The notes under the pieces: generated by a model | What the model was told of the DNA's origin: nothing | The model's database searches: none | What the model saw: the letters and a program-made list of their open reading frames with translations, nothing else | Source of the DNA: Flavilitoribacter sp020436695 | GTDB lineage: Bacteria; Bacteroidota; Bacteroidia; Chitinophagales; Saprospiraceae | Assembly: GCA_041392665.1 (NCBI GenBank) | Contig: JAWKLQ010000001.1 | Location: 186,001 to 250,000, forward strand | Direction of reading: 5' to 3' | Length of the DNA: 64,000 bases | Made by a program: the position numbers and the translations under genes | Shown here: one piece after another, positions 50,780 through 59,719 of the stretch | Layout: each line of letters starts with the position of its first letter | Numbering within the stretch: the first letter of the stretch is position 1

Positions 50780-51385
50780 ATGCTTTTCAAATTCATAAAA
50801 GCAAACAAAGCCATCGAAGACGAAGAATTCGATCATATATACCCGGAAGCCATTCGGGAAGTAGCGGACACCCATTTCACGCCAATTCAGGTATCCAAAT
50901 TTGCCGCCAGAGCACTCGCGGACCGGCCCAATATTAAGATATTAGACATCGGTTCAGGGGTGGGCAAGTTTTGTACGATTGGCTCGGTTTGCAGTGAGGG
51001 ATATTTCGTGGGGGTGGAACAGCGAACCGGACTATGCAATATTGCAAAGGGGATTTGCAGTCGGTATAACTTAACGAATGTTGAGATCATTAATGCCAAC
51101 ATCCTGGATATTTCCTTTACGGATTTTGAAGCGTTTTATTTTTTTAACCCATTCCAGGAAAACCTGTCTGTTGCCGAAAAAATTGATGATGAAGTTGAAT
51201 TAAGAAGAGAACTATTCTATGAATACTCTCTTTTCGTCAAAGAGCAATTAGCTGCAATGCCGACAGGTACGAAAATAGTGACCTACTACAGTTTTCTAAG
51301 GGAGATCCCTGAAAGCTATACCTTGAAGTCGTCTGCCTTCAATGAGAAGCTTAAGGTTTGGGAGAAAACGGATGAGCGACAATAG
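50780..51385 (+). CDS. Class I SAM-dependent methyltransferase
   Basis: A 201-residue protein. Motif I is in IKILDIGSGVGKFCTIGS, and the acidic ribose-binding position is in GVEQRTGL. VEIINANILDISFTDFEAFYFFNPF contains the late D/N-P-F motif, where NPF is a variant of the DPPF/NPPY type. The presence of NPF hints at an N-methyltransferase of unknown target. It follows the SulP gene by 44 bases in the same direction and may be co-transcribed. Confidence 0.78.
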   Translation: MLFKFIKANKAIEDEEFDHIYPEAIREVADTHFTPIQVSKFAARALADRPNIKILDIGSGVGKFCTIGSVCSEGYFVGVEQRTGLCNIAKGICSRYNLTNVEIINANILDISFTDFEAFYFFNPFQENLSVAEKIDDEVELRRELFYEYSLFVKEQLAAMPTGTKIVTYYSFLREIPESYTLKSSAFNEKLKVWEKTDERQ

Positions 51386-51462
51386 TGGCTAACAGATCAG
51401 CATAAAATACCCCACTGCCAGCAACTCTTGACTATACGCTGTAACCACTAACGCCTCGTTCA

Positions 51463-53541
51463 CTAGTCTCCCGACACGGTCATCACCCCCACTTCACCAT
51501 AAGCAGGTGGTGTACCATCAGTCGTATTTACAGTCTGTAATTTGATATAACGTGCCGTCCGCACCGGAAATGTCACGCGCTGCAGGATCGGACTGTTCTG
51601 AATATTGCTGAATTCCCCTTTGGCCACCGGTTGCCAGTTCCGATTATCGGAGCTCACGTAGAAAGCATACTGATTGATAAAACCGGTTACCCAACGCCCC
51701 TGCATGGGCAGATAAGTAAAACCCTGTAGTTCCACATTTTCACCCAGATCGATGATCAGATCCTGTACACCGCCTTCTTTTTTGCTCGCCCACCAGGTAT
51801 CTTCCAGGCCGTCGATCACTTTTTCAGCATCAGCCGGAACATTTACCACTTTCCATTTAGTGGGTGCGATATCCAGCTCCGTCCGGCTGATCTCACTTTG
51901 TCGATCACGTTCTTTATCGATGGTAATGGCCTGCACCGTAGCCGGGCCGCTCACCATTACCGGTCCTTCATATAATGTAGCTTCTGCAGAAGGGGTACTT
52001 CCATCCAGCGTATAGTAGATCTGCAAGCCCTCTCCCGGTACATTCAATTGCAGTTCTCCGGCTTTATTACGGGTAATGGCGGGCGGCAACAACAGCCGGG
52101 GTGCATTGTAGAGCTCGATATTGGTAATGGTAGGGCAAGCCTTGGCATCCGTGATATTCAGGCGCAGCGCAGTTGCGGTGGTCTCCGGCAATCGCAGAAT
52201 GCGTTTATATCCGATAGTAGTTTCTGAGGCCAGTTCCTGCCATTGCCCGTCTACTTCTGCCTCTACGGTAAACGCTTTTACCCGCTGCCCAAGAGCAATA
52301 TTTTCCTGTGCCAGAAAACGGTTGAAAGTCAGGGGTTCTCCAAACTGGATGGTCAGGGAAGCCGCGTTCACGCCATCCGCTGCAGCCCAGTAGGTATCGG
52401 GATCACCGTCAAGGACTTTATCCGCCGTGTAGGCTCCTCCTCGTTCGTTGTCAGCACTTACCTCCTTTCCTCCGATCAGTTCTTCGGCAAAATCCTCCCG
52501 GATCACTTTGGTGAGCTTTTGCAATTGTGCTACATCGCTTTCGTGGATCAGCCCACGATCGTCCACCGGAAAATTCAACAACCAGGTGGTATTCCGACCG
52601 ATGGATTCGTAGTACATATCCACCAGACTGGTCAGTGAGCGTACCTTATGGTCTTCGTATGGATGGTAAAACCAGCCCGGCCGGATGGATACATTGGTCT
52701 CTCCCGGCACCCAATGTGTACCGTTCTCCTGGCCTGAGGCGTATTTCTGAGAATAGTCCGGCATACCGGGATACACGGAATCACGCATCAGATTGGACCA
52801 CATGGTCCGAAACGCATGTCCGTCTTCATTACCTACCCAGCGCACGTCGGGGCCGGCATCACTGAACAACACCGCATGTGGCTGTAGTTCGCGGACGATC
52901 TTGTAGGTATTCGGCCAGTCGTAATAGGTGGTCTTATCCACCCGGCGTTCCTCATTGGCACCACCGTAATAACCGGTACCGCCGTTGGCTCCGTCAAACC
53001 ATACTTCAAATACCTCACCATAATTGGTTAGCAATTCCCGAAGCTGGTTCCGAAAGTAGGTCAGATATTCAGGGGTGCCATAGTCCGCATGATTCCGGTC
53101 CCAGGGAGAAAGATAGACGCCCAGTTTCAGCCCGTATTCCTTGCAGGCATCGGCCAGTTCCTGCACCACATCTCCCTTACCGTCTTTCCAGGGAGAATTT
53201 TTCACAGAATGCTCTGTATATTCCGAAGGCCACAGGCAGAACCCGTCGTGATGTTTAGCCGTGAGTATGATCCCTTTCATACCGGCATCCTTGCATACTT
53301 TAGCCCATTGCCGGCAATCCAGTTCGGCAGGATTGAACAATTCCGGACTTTCATCCCCAAATCCCCATTCCATATTGGTGAAAGTGTTCATGTTGAAATG
53401 GACAAAGGCATAGAACTCCAATTCTTGCCAGTCCAACTGTTTCTGATCGGGTACGGGAAGTACCGGCGCCGGAGGATTCACTTCAGGTTGACAGGCAATA
53501 AAGGCCGAAAAAAAGAAAAAAAGGAAATACAGGTTACGCAT
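51463..53541 (-). CDS. GH29 alpha-L-fucosidase lipoprotein with discoidin-like domains
   Basis: A 692-residue lipoprotein (signal MRNLYFLFFFFSAFIAC, C17). The catalytic TIM barrel has MKGIILTAKHHDGFCLWPS (89-107) and the likely nucleophile D183 in EVFEVWFDGANGG. The acid/base region is less conserved, as is usual in GH29. After the barrel come an F5/8 C (discoidin)-like domain (YTADKVLDGDPDTYWAA), a chitobiase-type beta domain (LQIYYTLDGSTPSAEATLYEG) and a second discoidin-like domain (EKVIDGLEDTWWASK). It should release fucose from glycans at the cell surface or periplasm. A TACATTTG -7-like box lies about 110 bases upstream. Confidence 0.92.
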   Translation of the reverse strand: MRNLYFLFFFFSAFIACQPEVNPPAPVLPVPDQKQLDWQELEFYAFVHFNMNTFTNMEWGFGDESPELFNPAELDCRQWAKVCKDAGMKGIILTAKHHDGFCLWPSEYTEHSVKNSPWKDGKGDVVQELADACKEYGLKLGVYLSPWDRNHADYGTPEYLTYFRNQLRELLTNYGEVFEVWFDGANGGTGYYGGANEERRVDKTTYYDWPNTYKIVRELQPHAVLFSDAGPDVRWVGNEDGHAFRTMWSNLMRDSVYPGMPDYSQKYASGQENGTHWVPGETNVSIRPGWFYHPYEDHKVRSLTSLVDMYYESIGRNTTWLLNFPVDDRGLIHESDVAQLQKLTKVIREDFAEELIGGKEVSADNERGGAYTADKVLDGDPDTYWAAADGVNAASLTIQFGEPLTFNRFLAQENIALGQRVKAFTVEAEVDGQWQELASETTIGYKRILRLPETTATALRLNITDAKACPTITNIELYNAPRLLLPPAITRNKAGELQLNVPGEGLQIYYTLDGSTPSAEATLYEGPVMVSGPATVQAITIDKERDRQSEISRTELDIAPTKWKVVNVPADAEKVIDGLEDTWWASKKEGGVQDLIIDLGENVELQGFTYLPMQGRWVTGFINQYAFYVSSDNRNWQPVAKGEFSNIQNSPILQRVTFPVRTARYIKLQTVNTTDGTPPAYGEVGVMTVSGD

Positions 53542-53648
53542 GGGCTCCGGTTTTTCGAATAGTTGTAATAAGATCGGCCGGCAAGTTATAAAGATGGGCT
53601 AACTTTTGGAATAAATGGCGGGCCTTTTGTGGGGCAACTTCTTTTACA

Positions 53649-53656
53649 CAAATGTA
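53649..53656 (-). promoter_or_regulatory. -7-like box upstream of the fucosidase gene
   Basis: TACATTTG on the minus strand matches the TAnnTTTG consensus exactly. No TTTG is found at the expected upstream distance, so support is weak. Confidence 0.3.
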
Positions 53657-53806
53657 TGATTCAATGCCATTTTTCTTCTTTCTATGCAAGCATCTTCTTT
53701 AATCCCTAAAATTCTGTTAAGATCCACATTCCCGGGTAACCTTCCACAGCTTCAATATATTAATCCTACCCGACGATAATTCATACAACCTAAACCAATT
53801 GAAGCT

Positions 53807-54715
53807 ATGAACATTAAAGAAATCACCTATTTCTCTCTCGATGGATTTGCGAACGCGGTTCGCGTATTTACTAACCCCAACCGATCTGACGCCGAGGTAA
53901 TCCTGTGTATGCCCGCCATGGGCACGGAAGCGGCCTATTACGCTCCTTTTGCAGAAGAACTGGTAAAAGCCGGTTATCACGTGGTGACTGCCGACTGGCG
54001 CGGCAAAGGACTATCCATACTGCGGGCGAGCCGTAATATAGACTTCGGCTACCGGGAGATCTGGCACTATGATTTTCCGGCCCTCTTTGACTGTGTGCGT
54101 GAAATTTTCCCGGATAATAACATTCTGGTATATGGTCACAGCCTGGGCGGGCAATTGAGCAGCCTATATCTGGCCGCACATCCGGAGCGCCGGGTAAAAG
54201 GGCTGATCCTCCATTTTTCCTGTCACTGCCATTATAAGAACTGGGAAAAACAACGCAACAAATTCTATATGTGGTTTAAACTGTTTCCGTGGGTAGCTCG
54301 CGTTTGGGGATACTTCCCCGGCGAAAAGGTCGGCTTTGCCCGACGGGAAGCCCGTACTTTCATGCGTGATTGGGGATATTCCGGTATTGAAGGTCGATAT
54401 CATGCACAGGGGCTCGTGATCGATTACGATGCGCTGGGATACTATATGGAGTTGCCGATCCTGGCTTTCAGCCTGGAAGGTGACGAATTGGCCCCCAAAA
54501 GCGGAGTGGAACACCTGTACGGATTGTTCCCCAATGCGCCGGTAAATCATATCCACCTGCCGGAAAGTGCCGGTGAAAGAAAGCGCTACAGCCATTTCAA
54601 CTGGGTACATCAACCCGGCTTTTTCATCAGAGAGCTGAACAAATGGCGGGGAGTGAAGCCGATAGAATCCCAAAAGCGGGCAGTTATGGAAGAGCCGGTG
54701 CTCGTAGAAATTTGA
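53807..54715 (+). CDS. Alpha/beta hydrolase
   Basis: A 302-residue cytoplasmic enzyme with the nucleophile elbow YGHSLGGQ (S112) and an oxyanion strand VILCMPAMGTEAAYYAPFAEEL. VVTADWRGKGLS is the strand-4 signature. The likely acid and histidine are in SLEGDELAPK and RYSHFNW. This build resembles serine aminopeptidase/monoglyceride lipase-like hydrolases. Substrate unknown. Monocistronic, followed by a strong hairpin. Confidence 0.82.
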   Translation: MNIKEITYFSLDGFANAVRVFTNPNRSDAEVILCMPAMGTEAAYYAPFAEELVKAGYHVVTADWRGKGLSILRASRNIDFGYREIWHYDFPALFDCVREIFPDNNILVYGHSLGGQLSSLYLAAHPERRVKGLILHFSCHCHYKNWEKQRNKFYMWFKLFPWVARVWGYFPGEKVGFARREARTFMRDWGYSGIEGRYHAQGLVIDYDALGYYMELPILAFSLEGDELAPKSGVEHLYGLFPNAPVNHIHLPESAGERKRYSHFNWVHQPGFFIRELNKWRGVKPIESQKRAVMEEPVLVEI

Positions 54716-54847
54716 TCAGACCGGATATTAAGTGCTTCACGACAATGTTCAGCAAATGCAAGCTTGTTTCAATGACGGAGTGCTTTTCGAACATCAATCT
54801 CCTTTTTCCCTTGTTCTTCCTGTAATTGCTGGATCATTTTTCTCCCT

Positions 54848-54879
54848 ATTCCCCGGATGTAGCGCCATATCCGGGGAAT
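54848..54879 (+). terminator. 11-bp hairpin after the alpha/beta hydrolase
   Basis: ATTCCCCGGAT (54848-54858) and ATCCGGGGAAT (54869-54879) pair perfectly with a 10-base loop. Only a short T-rich tail (TCTATAAT). Probable terminator for the gene upstream. Confidence 0.58.
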
Positions 54880-54939
54880 TCTATAATACAATTCCTGTAA
54901 ACAATCGTAAATTGGCCGCCAAATCAATCCAACCCTTTT

Positions 54940-55710
54940 ATGCGGCCATTAAGTGTCATCATTACTACTTTTAACGAAAGTATGAACATTCGGGAGACGA
55001 TCGCTTCCGTTAATTGGGCGGACGAGATCATTGTAGTAGATTCTTACAGTACTGACGGCACACCGGATATTGTCAGAAAACTCGGTGCCCGGCTTTTTGA
55101 ACGAAGCTACAGTGGCCCGGCTGATCAGAAAAACTGGGCTATTCCACAGGCCAAGAACCAATGGATACTGTTATTGGACGCCGATGAACGGCCGAGCCCG
55201 GAATTGGTTGATGAGATACGGGCCGTTCTGACGGATGAAGAGACCTCCCAGGATTGTTTCCAAATTACCCGTCAGAATTTCTTCCTTGGCAAAAAGGTCA
55301 ATTACAGTGGCTGGCGCAACGATAAGGTGGTCCGGCTGATCCGGCGCGACCGCTGCCGATACGACGATAAACAGGTACACGAAGAGATTGAAACTACCGG
55401 TTTACGGGTAGGCTTTTTAAAACACAAACTCCTGCATTATACTTTCCGTGATTCGGGACAATACCTGGATAAGATCCGCCGTTACGGCGAATGGTCAGCC
55501 CTGGATCATCTGGAGCGGACACCGAGGGTGACCGGCTTTCACCTGTTCGTTAAACCGACCTATCGCTTCTTCAAGCACTATGTACTGCAACGCGGCTTCC
55601 TCGATGGCCAGGTAGGACTTATTATCAGTGCGATCATGGCCTGGGGCGTATTTCTGCGATACGTAAGGATCAAAGAATTGCGCACGCTGGAACAGGGAAG
55701 TGAGGAGTAG
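54940..55710 (+). CDS. Family 2 glycosyltransferase, LPS-core (WaaE/KdtX-like)
   Basis: A 256-residue GT-A glycosyltransferase. It begins PLSVIITTFNESMNIRETI, carries the nucleotide-binding VDSYSTDGT and the metal-binding DAD (80-82, LLLDADERP). RQNFFLGKKVNYSGWRNDKVVRLIRR and VHEEI follow, which are typical of the WaaE/KdtX subfamily that adds a sugar to the inner LPS core. The C-terminus has a membrane-associated helix. It should act at the inner face of the cytoplasmic membrane. Confidence 0.88.
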   Translation: MRPLSVIITTFNESMNIRETIASVNWADEIIVVDSYSTDGTPDIVRKLGARLFERSYSGPADQKNWAIPQAKNQWILLLDADERPSPELVDEIRAVLTDEETSQDCFQITRQNFFLGKKVNYSGWRNDKVVRLIRRDRCRYDDKQVHEEIETTGLRVGFLKHKLLHYTFRDSGQYLDKIRRYGEWSALDHLERTPRVTGFHLFVKPTYRFFKHYVLQRGFLDGQVGLIISAIMAWGVFLRYVRIKELRTLEQGSEE

Positions 55711-55717
55711 GGGTTTT

Positions 55718-55782
55718 ATTGTTGCATGGCTCCATTGTTCCATTGCCCTGATATCAATGAAACAATGGAGCCATGCAACAAT
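55718..55782. repeat. 22-bp perfect inverted repeat made of a TTGCATGGCTCC word
   Basis: The 22 bases at 55718-55739 (beginning ATTGTTGCATGG) recur as the exact reverse complement at 55761-55782, with a 21-base spacer. Lies between two co-directional genes, the glycosyltransferase and methylmalonyl-CoA epimerase. It would form a very stable hairpin in either mRNA; no T-run follows. Confidence 0.9.
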
Positions 55783-55836
55783 GCAACTTCCTGTTACCTA
55801 AAGCGAATAGCTAAATCCTTTGATAATTCCTTAATA

Positions 55837-56247
55837 ATGATCCAACACATGCAAGTAGAACATATCGGTATCGCTGTAAAGGATCTGGAGGCCGGCAATG
55901 CACTTTACGCCCGCCTGCTTGGGCAGCCACATTACAAGATCGAAACGGTCGATTCCGAATACGTCAATACTTCATTCTTCCGGGCCGGAGCTACGAAGAT
56001 AGAACTATTGGAAGCTACCCATCCGGATAGTACCATCGCGCGATTCATTGAAAAGCGAGGAGAGGGCATTCACCATATCGCATTTGAAGTAGAAGACATT
56101 GAGGCAGAAATGGAACGACTCCGGGAACAGGGTTTCCGCCTGTTGAATGAAGCGCCGAAGAAAGGGGCTGATAATAAACTGGTGTGTTTCGTACACCCTA
56201 AAAGTGCAAATGGGGTATTGATAGAACTTTGTCAAAGTATGAAGTGA
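55837..56247 (+). CDS. mce: Methylmalonyl-CoA epimerase
   Basis: A 136-residue VOC-fold enzyme interconverting (2R)- and (2S)-methylmalonyl-CoA in propionate metabolism. Metal ligands are H9 (QVEHIGIAV), a histidine in GEGIHHIAFEV and a glutamate in GVLIELCQS. FRLLNEAPKKGADNKLVCFVHPK is the family end. The start at 55837 is preferred (55849 also possible). The upstream in-frame start at 55726 would read through the inverted repeat. Confidence 0.9.
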   Translation: MIQHMQVEHIGIAVKDLEAGNALYARLLGQPHYKIETVDSEYVNTSFFRAGATKIELLEATHPDSTIARFIEKRGEGIHHIAFEVEDIEAEMERLREQGFRLLNEAPKKGADNKLVCFVHPKSANGVLIELCQSMK

Positions 56248-56284
56248 GATGATGGACTCGATCGGGATAAGAGGCGCGCTATCC

Positions 56285-56325
56285 CTACATCATAACATTA
56301 CAGCATTGCAGCATTATAACATCAT
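56285..56325. repeat. Word repeat CAGCATT / ACATCAT before the TauE-family gene
   Basis: Words CATTACAGCATTGCAGCATTA, flanked by ACATCATAAC and TAACATCAT, fill the 40 bases directly before the next ATG. Again a co-directional junction. Confidence 0.55.
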
Positions 56326-56328
56326 TTA

Positions 56329-57105
56329 ATGGATTTTTGGACTATTCTCATTGCCGTTTCCGGTAGTTTCATCGCCGGTCTGATCAATACATTAGCAGGC
56401 AACGGATCAGCCATCACACTGACCATTCTGACTGAAGTGTTGGGTTTGCCCGGCAATCTGGCCAACGGCACCAACCGCGTCGGTGTATTTACCCAAACGG
56501 CCGCTTCCACCTATGGCTTTTACCGGAACGGCAAACTGGATATCAACAATCGGAAGGTACACATTATCAGTGCCGTGATCGGCGCGATCATCGGCACTAT
56601 TCTGGCCACACAGATCAGCAACGAGCAATTCCGCCACGTCTTCCGCTTCCTGATGGTGTTCATGCTGCTGGTTATCCTGGTAAAACCGGCGCGCTGGCTT
56701 AGGGAAACCAATGAGGAGATCCTCCCCTCCAACTGGATCATTATTCCCCTGTTTCTGGCCCTTGGCTTTTACGGTGGTTTTATACAGATGGGAATGGGCA
56801 TTTTCTTTCTGGCAGCCACGGTGCTGGGTGCCCGTTTGAGCCTGCTCGATGCCAACATTCTCAAAAGTGTGGTGATCGCCATTCTCACTATTCCTGTGAT
56901 CATCATCTTCCACTTACGGGGGCTGATCGACTGGCGGTACGGCATGCTGATGGCTGTAGGTCAAACTATGGGCGGATACATCATGGCCCATTGGGCCTCC
57001 CGTTTCCCTGGTGCCAACAAGTGGGCTTATCGTTTGCTGATCGTAATGGTCATTCTGGCTATCATTAAACTATTCGATCTGCATTTGCTTTTGCTTAAGT
57101 CCTGA
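56329..57105 (+). CDS. TauE/SafE-family permease (sulfite/sulfonate exporter family)
   Basis: A 258-residue protein with about eight membrane helices. It begins FWTILIAVSGSFIAGLINTLAGNGSAIT, the duplicated-core signature with the G-x-G-S loop, followed by NGTNRVGVFTQTAAS. The second half repeats the pattern (GGFIQMGMGIFFLAATVLG). Family members move sulfite, sulfoacetate or other sulfonates, or are uncharacterised; substrate not evident. Confidence 0.85.
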   Translation: MDFWTILIAVSGSFIAGLINTLAGNGSAITLTILTEVLGLPGNLANGTNRVGVFTQTAASTYGFYRNGKLDINNRKVHIISAVIGAIIGTILATQISNEQFRHVFRFLMVFMLLVILVKPARWLRETNEEILPSNWIIIPLFLALGFYGGFIQMGMGIFFLAATVLGARLSLLDANILKSVVIAILTIPVIIIFHLRGLIDWRYGMLMAVGQTMGGYIMAHWASRFPGANKWAYRLLIVMVILAIIKLFDLHLLLLKS

Positions 57106-57437
57106 AACCTGCCGGAATAGACTGATTTTCTAAAAAAAATACCAAAACAGTTTCGTTTATCGTTACAATTCTCGTAATTCGGTCATTGAAGCAGTCCGGT
57201 TTATTAAGCGGTAGCTTCTCCAATCACAAATTGGTATCCAAAATTGCAGCAGATCGATATTGAAGACCGAAACTAAAACCACCAGTTATTCCATACAAAT
57301 GACCACCTGTACTACTTTCGGACCTCCTACCTCCAATTCCCTTTTCCTACTGAATGGGCAGTATGAAATCATTTCGCTTGCCCGCCAGAAAATTGATTGG
57401 TGAACGACTCTTTATATCATTTAAATTAAAACTGACC
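57106..57437. other. 332-base stretch with no recognised element
   Basis: Gap before the coiled-coil protein gene. AT-rich near the gene start (TTTATATCATTTAAATTAAAA). An in-frame ATG at 57354 opens extra codons that do not look coded (no signal peptide). I see no hairpin, repeat or RNA gene. Confidence 0.5.
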
Positions 57438-58076
57438 ATGAGAATGCTATCATGCCTTTTATTAGCTCTTTTCTTTTTTGCCATCGTTCCGGCACAGGCA
57501 CAGGAAAAGCTATCAAAAGAAGAAAAAAAGGAACTAAAGGAGCTTTTGAAAAAATATAAGAAAGACCCATTGGCCCTGCAAGAACTAAGTCAAAGTGTGG
57601 ATATGTACCGCGAACAGGTACAGGATGTGGAAGCGAAAAACAACATCCTTACCTCCGAAAACCAAATGCTGGAAAATAAAGTGCAACAGCTGGAACAGAG
57701 CAATATGGCACTCAACAACCAGTTGGCAACCGCTCAGGATGCGATCAGCCAGATATCCCAGGAGAATACTACGATGGAGAGTCGCGGAAGTGAAGACAAT
57801 AGCATGGACCTGATGGGTACGCTCTTCCGCGTACAGATCGGTGCGTACCAGAAAAATTATATTCCGGAGGGCCTGGATACTGCCGATGGCAGTATGACCC
57901 TGGAGCAGGCCGATGGCATGCAAAAAGTGATGGTGGGCCAGTTTCGCGATTATCAGGCTGCCAAGGAATTGATGGGGCATATGAAAAAGATCGGGCTGCG
58001 AGATGCCTGGGTAGTGGCTTATGTCGACGGCAACCGTGTCAATCTGAATGAGGTGGTTGCCAAAGAAGATCAGTAA
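57438..58076 (+). CDS. Exported coiled-coil protein with SPOR-like C-terminal domain
   Basis: From the ATG at 57438 a signal peptide (RMLSCLLLALFFFAIVPAQA) precedes a charged helix. Then comes a coiled coil (about 48-110: MYREQVQDVEAKNNILTS, LENKVQQLEQSN). A C-terminal ~85-residue domain follows (LFRVQIGAYQKNYIPEGLD, KVMVGQFRDYQAAKELMGHMKKIGLRDAWVVAYVDGNRV). The sequence F-R-V-Q-I-G-A-Y and the G-x-F-x-x-x-x-x-A pattern are those of SPOR-type peptidoglycan-binding domains. Bacteroidota relatives are often named ezrin/radixin/moesin-like because of the coiled coil. Confidence 0.8.
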   Translation: MRMLSCLLLALFFFAIVPAQAQEKLSKEEKKELKELLKKYKKDPLALQELSQSVDMYREQVQDVEAKNNILTSENQMLENKVQQLEQSNMALNNQLATAQDAISQISQENTTMESRGSEDNSMDLMGTLFRVQIGAYQKNYIPEGLDTADGSMTLEQADGMQKVMVGQFRDYQAAKELMGHMKKIGLRDAWVVAYVDGNRVNLNEVVAKEDQ

Positions 58077-58085
58077 CCAAAACCC

Positions 58086-58118
58086 AGATGTCAGGCACTT
58101 TGAAAGTGCCTGACATCT
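58086..58118. repeat. 33-base perfect palindrome AGATGTCAGGCACTTTg...
   Basis: AGATGTCAGGCACTTT (58086-58101), one central G, and its exact inverse (58103-58118). It ends in TTT and lies between two co-directional genes. It may act as a terminator for the upstream gene, or be a REP-like unit; build matches the palindromes at 30428 and 31798. Confidence 0.85.
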
Positions 58119-58126
58119 TTCCACCA

Positions 58127-58978
58127 ATGATCCAGGTTCAACAACTCCAATACGCCTATCCCGGCCGGGAAGAACTTACCGTAAAAGGCATCGACTTCCA
58201 GATACGCCCCGGGGAAAGCTTCGGCTTCCTCGGTCCCAGCGGAGCCGGAAAAAGTACCACCCAGAAGATACTCATCAAATTGTTGCCCTCCTTCCGGGGA
58301 ACAGTGCAGGTAATGGATCGCCCGCTACAGGAGTGGGACAAAAGCTTTTACAACCATATCGGCGTCGGTTTTGAGCTACCCAACCATTTTGGCAAGCTTT
58401 CAGCGCTGGAAAACCTGAAGTTTTTCGGTTCGTTCTATAACCGCCCCCTGCTCGATGCCATGGAATTGCTGGAAAAAGTCGGCCTGAAGAACGATGCCCA
58501 CAAACTGGTACGTGATTACTCCAAGGGGATGAAGATGCGTCTCAATTTCGTACGGGCCCTGCAGCACGATCCTGAGATCCTTTTCTTTGACGAACCTACT
58601 TCCGGCCTTGACCCTACCAATGCCCGAACAATAAAAGATATCATACTCGACCAGAAAGCCCGGGGTAAGACCCTCTTTATCACCACGCACAATATGCACG
58701 ATGCCGAAGAGCTCTGTGACCGTGTAGCCTTCATTGTCGACGGACAGATCCGACTGATCGATTCGCCGAAGGCCCTCAAGCTCAAACACGGTCAAAGGCA
58801 GGTGAAAATAGAATACCTGAATGGGGAAACGGTAAAAAAGACTTTTCCTTTGGACGAACTCGGTAAAAACGATGAATTTTTGCGAATACTTCGTGAAGAG
58901 CAGATCGAGACCATCCACTCGGAAGAAGCCAGTCTGGAAGACATCTTTATTGAAGTGACCGGGCAGCGCTTAACCTGA
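58127..58978 (+). CDS. ABC-2 exporter ATP-binding protein
   Basis: From the ATG at 58127 the protein is 283 residues. Walker A is GPSGAGKST (36-44), the signature is YSKGMKMRLNF (drug-exporter variant of LSGGQ), Walker B is EILFFDEPTSGLDP and the switch histidine is FITTHNMHDAEE. The C-terminal extension (QRQVKIEYLNGETVKKTFPL) is typical of multidrug/antibiotic exporters. Together with the next two permease genes it forms a three-gene unit resembling fluoroquinolone-type ABC exporters (tentative). The start at 58127 avoids the palindrome; 58088 would be coded by it. Confidence 0.88.
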   Translation: MIQVQQLQYAYPGREELTVKGIDFQIRPGESFGFLGPSGAGKSTTQKILIKLLPSFRGTVQVMDRPLQEWDKSFYNHIGVGFELPNHFGKLSALENLKFFGSFYNRPLLDAMELLEKVGLKNDAHKLVRDYSKGMKMRLNFVRALQHDPEILFFDEPTSGLDPTNARTIKDIILDQKARGKTLFITTHNMHDAEELCDRVAFIVDGQIRLIDSPKALKLKHGQRQVKIEYLNGETVKKTFPLDELGKNDEFLRILREEQIETIHSEEASLEDIFIEVTGQRLT

Positions 58979-59002
58979 AACGGGAAACTGACAACATAAA
59001 TA

Positions 59003-59710
59003 ATGAATGTACATGCAGCCGACCGCCTATGGAGAGCCGTTACCGGCGATCTGATCCGCCAACAGCGCTATCAGATCATTACCATTGCCGTAGCCATCAC
59101 AGCCATTTACATCCTCATTTTTTACTTTTTACCGGGTGCCTCTCAGGACAAAGTAGTAGAGTTTCTGATCTTCAACGATCCGGTCACCATGGGAATGTTG
59201 TTCACCGGATCAATGTTTCTCTTCGAAAAAAGTGAAAACACACTGGAAGCCCTATCGGTCACGCCGCTGCGAGCCGGCGAATATATCGGATCTAAAGTGA
59301 TCACATTTTCTCTGCTGGGCCTAGGAGCCAGTCTTTGTATGGCCTTTGCCGCATGGGGATTGAATTTCAGGTTTGTTCCGTTGGTAAGCGGTGTTATACT
59401 AACCGCTTCTCTGTTTACCATGCTTGGTCTGGTACTGGTGGTGGGTTCGCGTAGCTTCAACGAATATGTTATCCGGATCGGCATCTGGATGATCCCGGTA
59501 GCCTTACCGATACTCAACTTTTTTGAGCTGACCGACAGCCTTTGGTTTTACCTGATCCCCACCCAGCCCATTCTGAGCCTGCTGGAGGCGTCACGGGCTC
59601 CGATACCGGCCTGGGAGATGATCTATGGGATCGTGTATTTATTGATCTGGAATGTGGGGGCATTTTACTGGGCCCGGTATCGCCTTAGTAAAAAGGTTGG
59701 ATTCAATTGA
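59003..59710 (+). CDS. ABC-2 transporter permease, first
   Basis: A 235-residue membrane protein with six helices. It opens with a short cytoplasmic segment (RLWRAVTGDLIRQQRYQII), has an early E-K-S-E-N-T-L-E-A-L-S-V-T-P motif typical of ABC-2 permeases, and GEYIGSKVITFSLLG. The start is 24 bases after the ATPase gene. It should pair with the second permease as the membrane pore of the exporter. Confidence 0.82.
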   Translation: MNVHAADRLWRAVTGDLIRQQRYQIITIAVAITAIYILIFYFLPGASQDKVVEFLIFNDPVTMGMLFTGSMFLFEKSENTLEALSVTPLRAGEYIGSKVITFSLLGLGASLCMAFAAWGLNFRFVPLVSGVILTASLFTMLGLVLVVGSRSFNEYVIRIGIWMIPVALPILNFFELTDSLWFYLIPTQPILSLLEASRAPIPAWEMIYGIVYLLIWNVGAFYWARYRLSKKVGFN

Positions 59711-59719
59711 ATCAGATTG

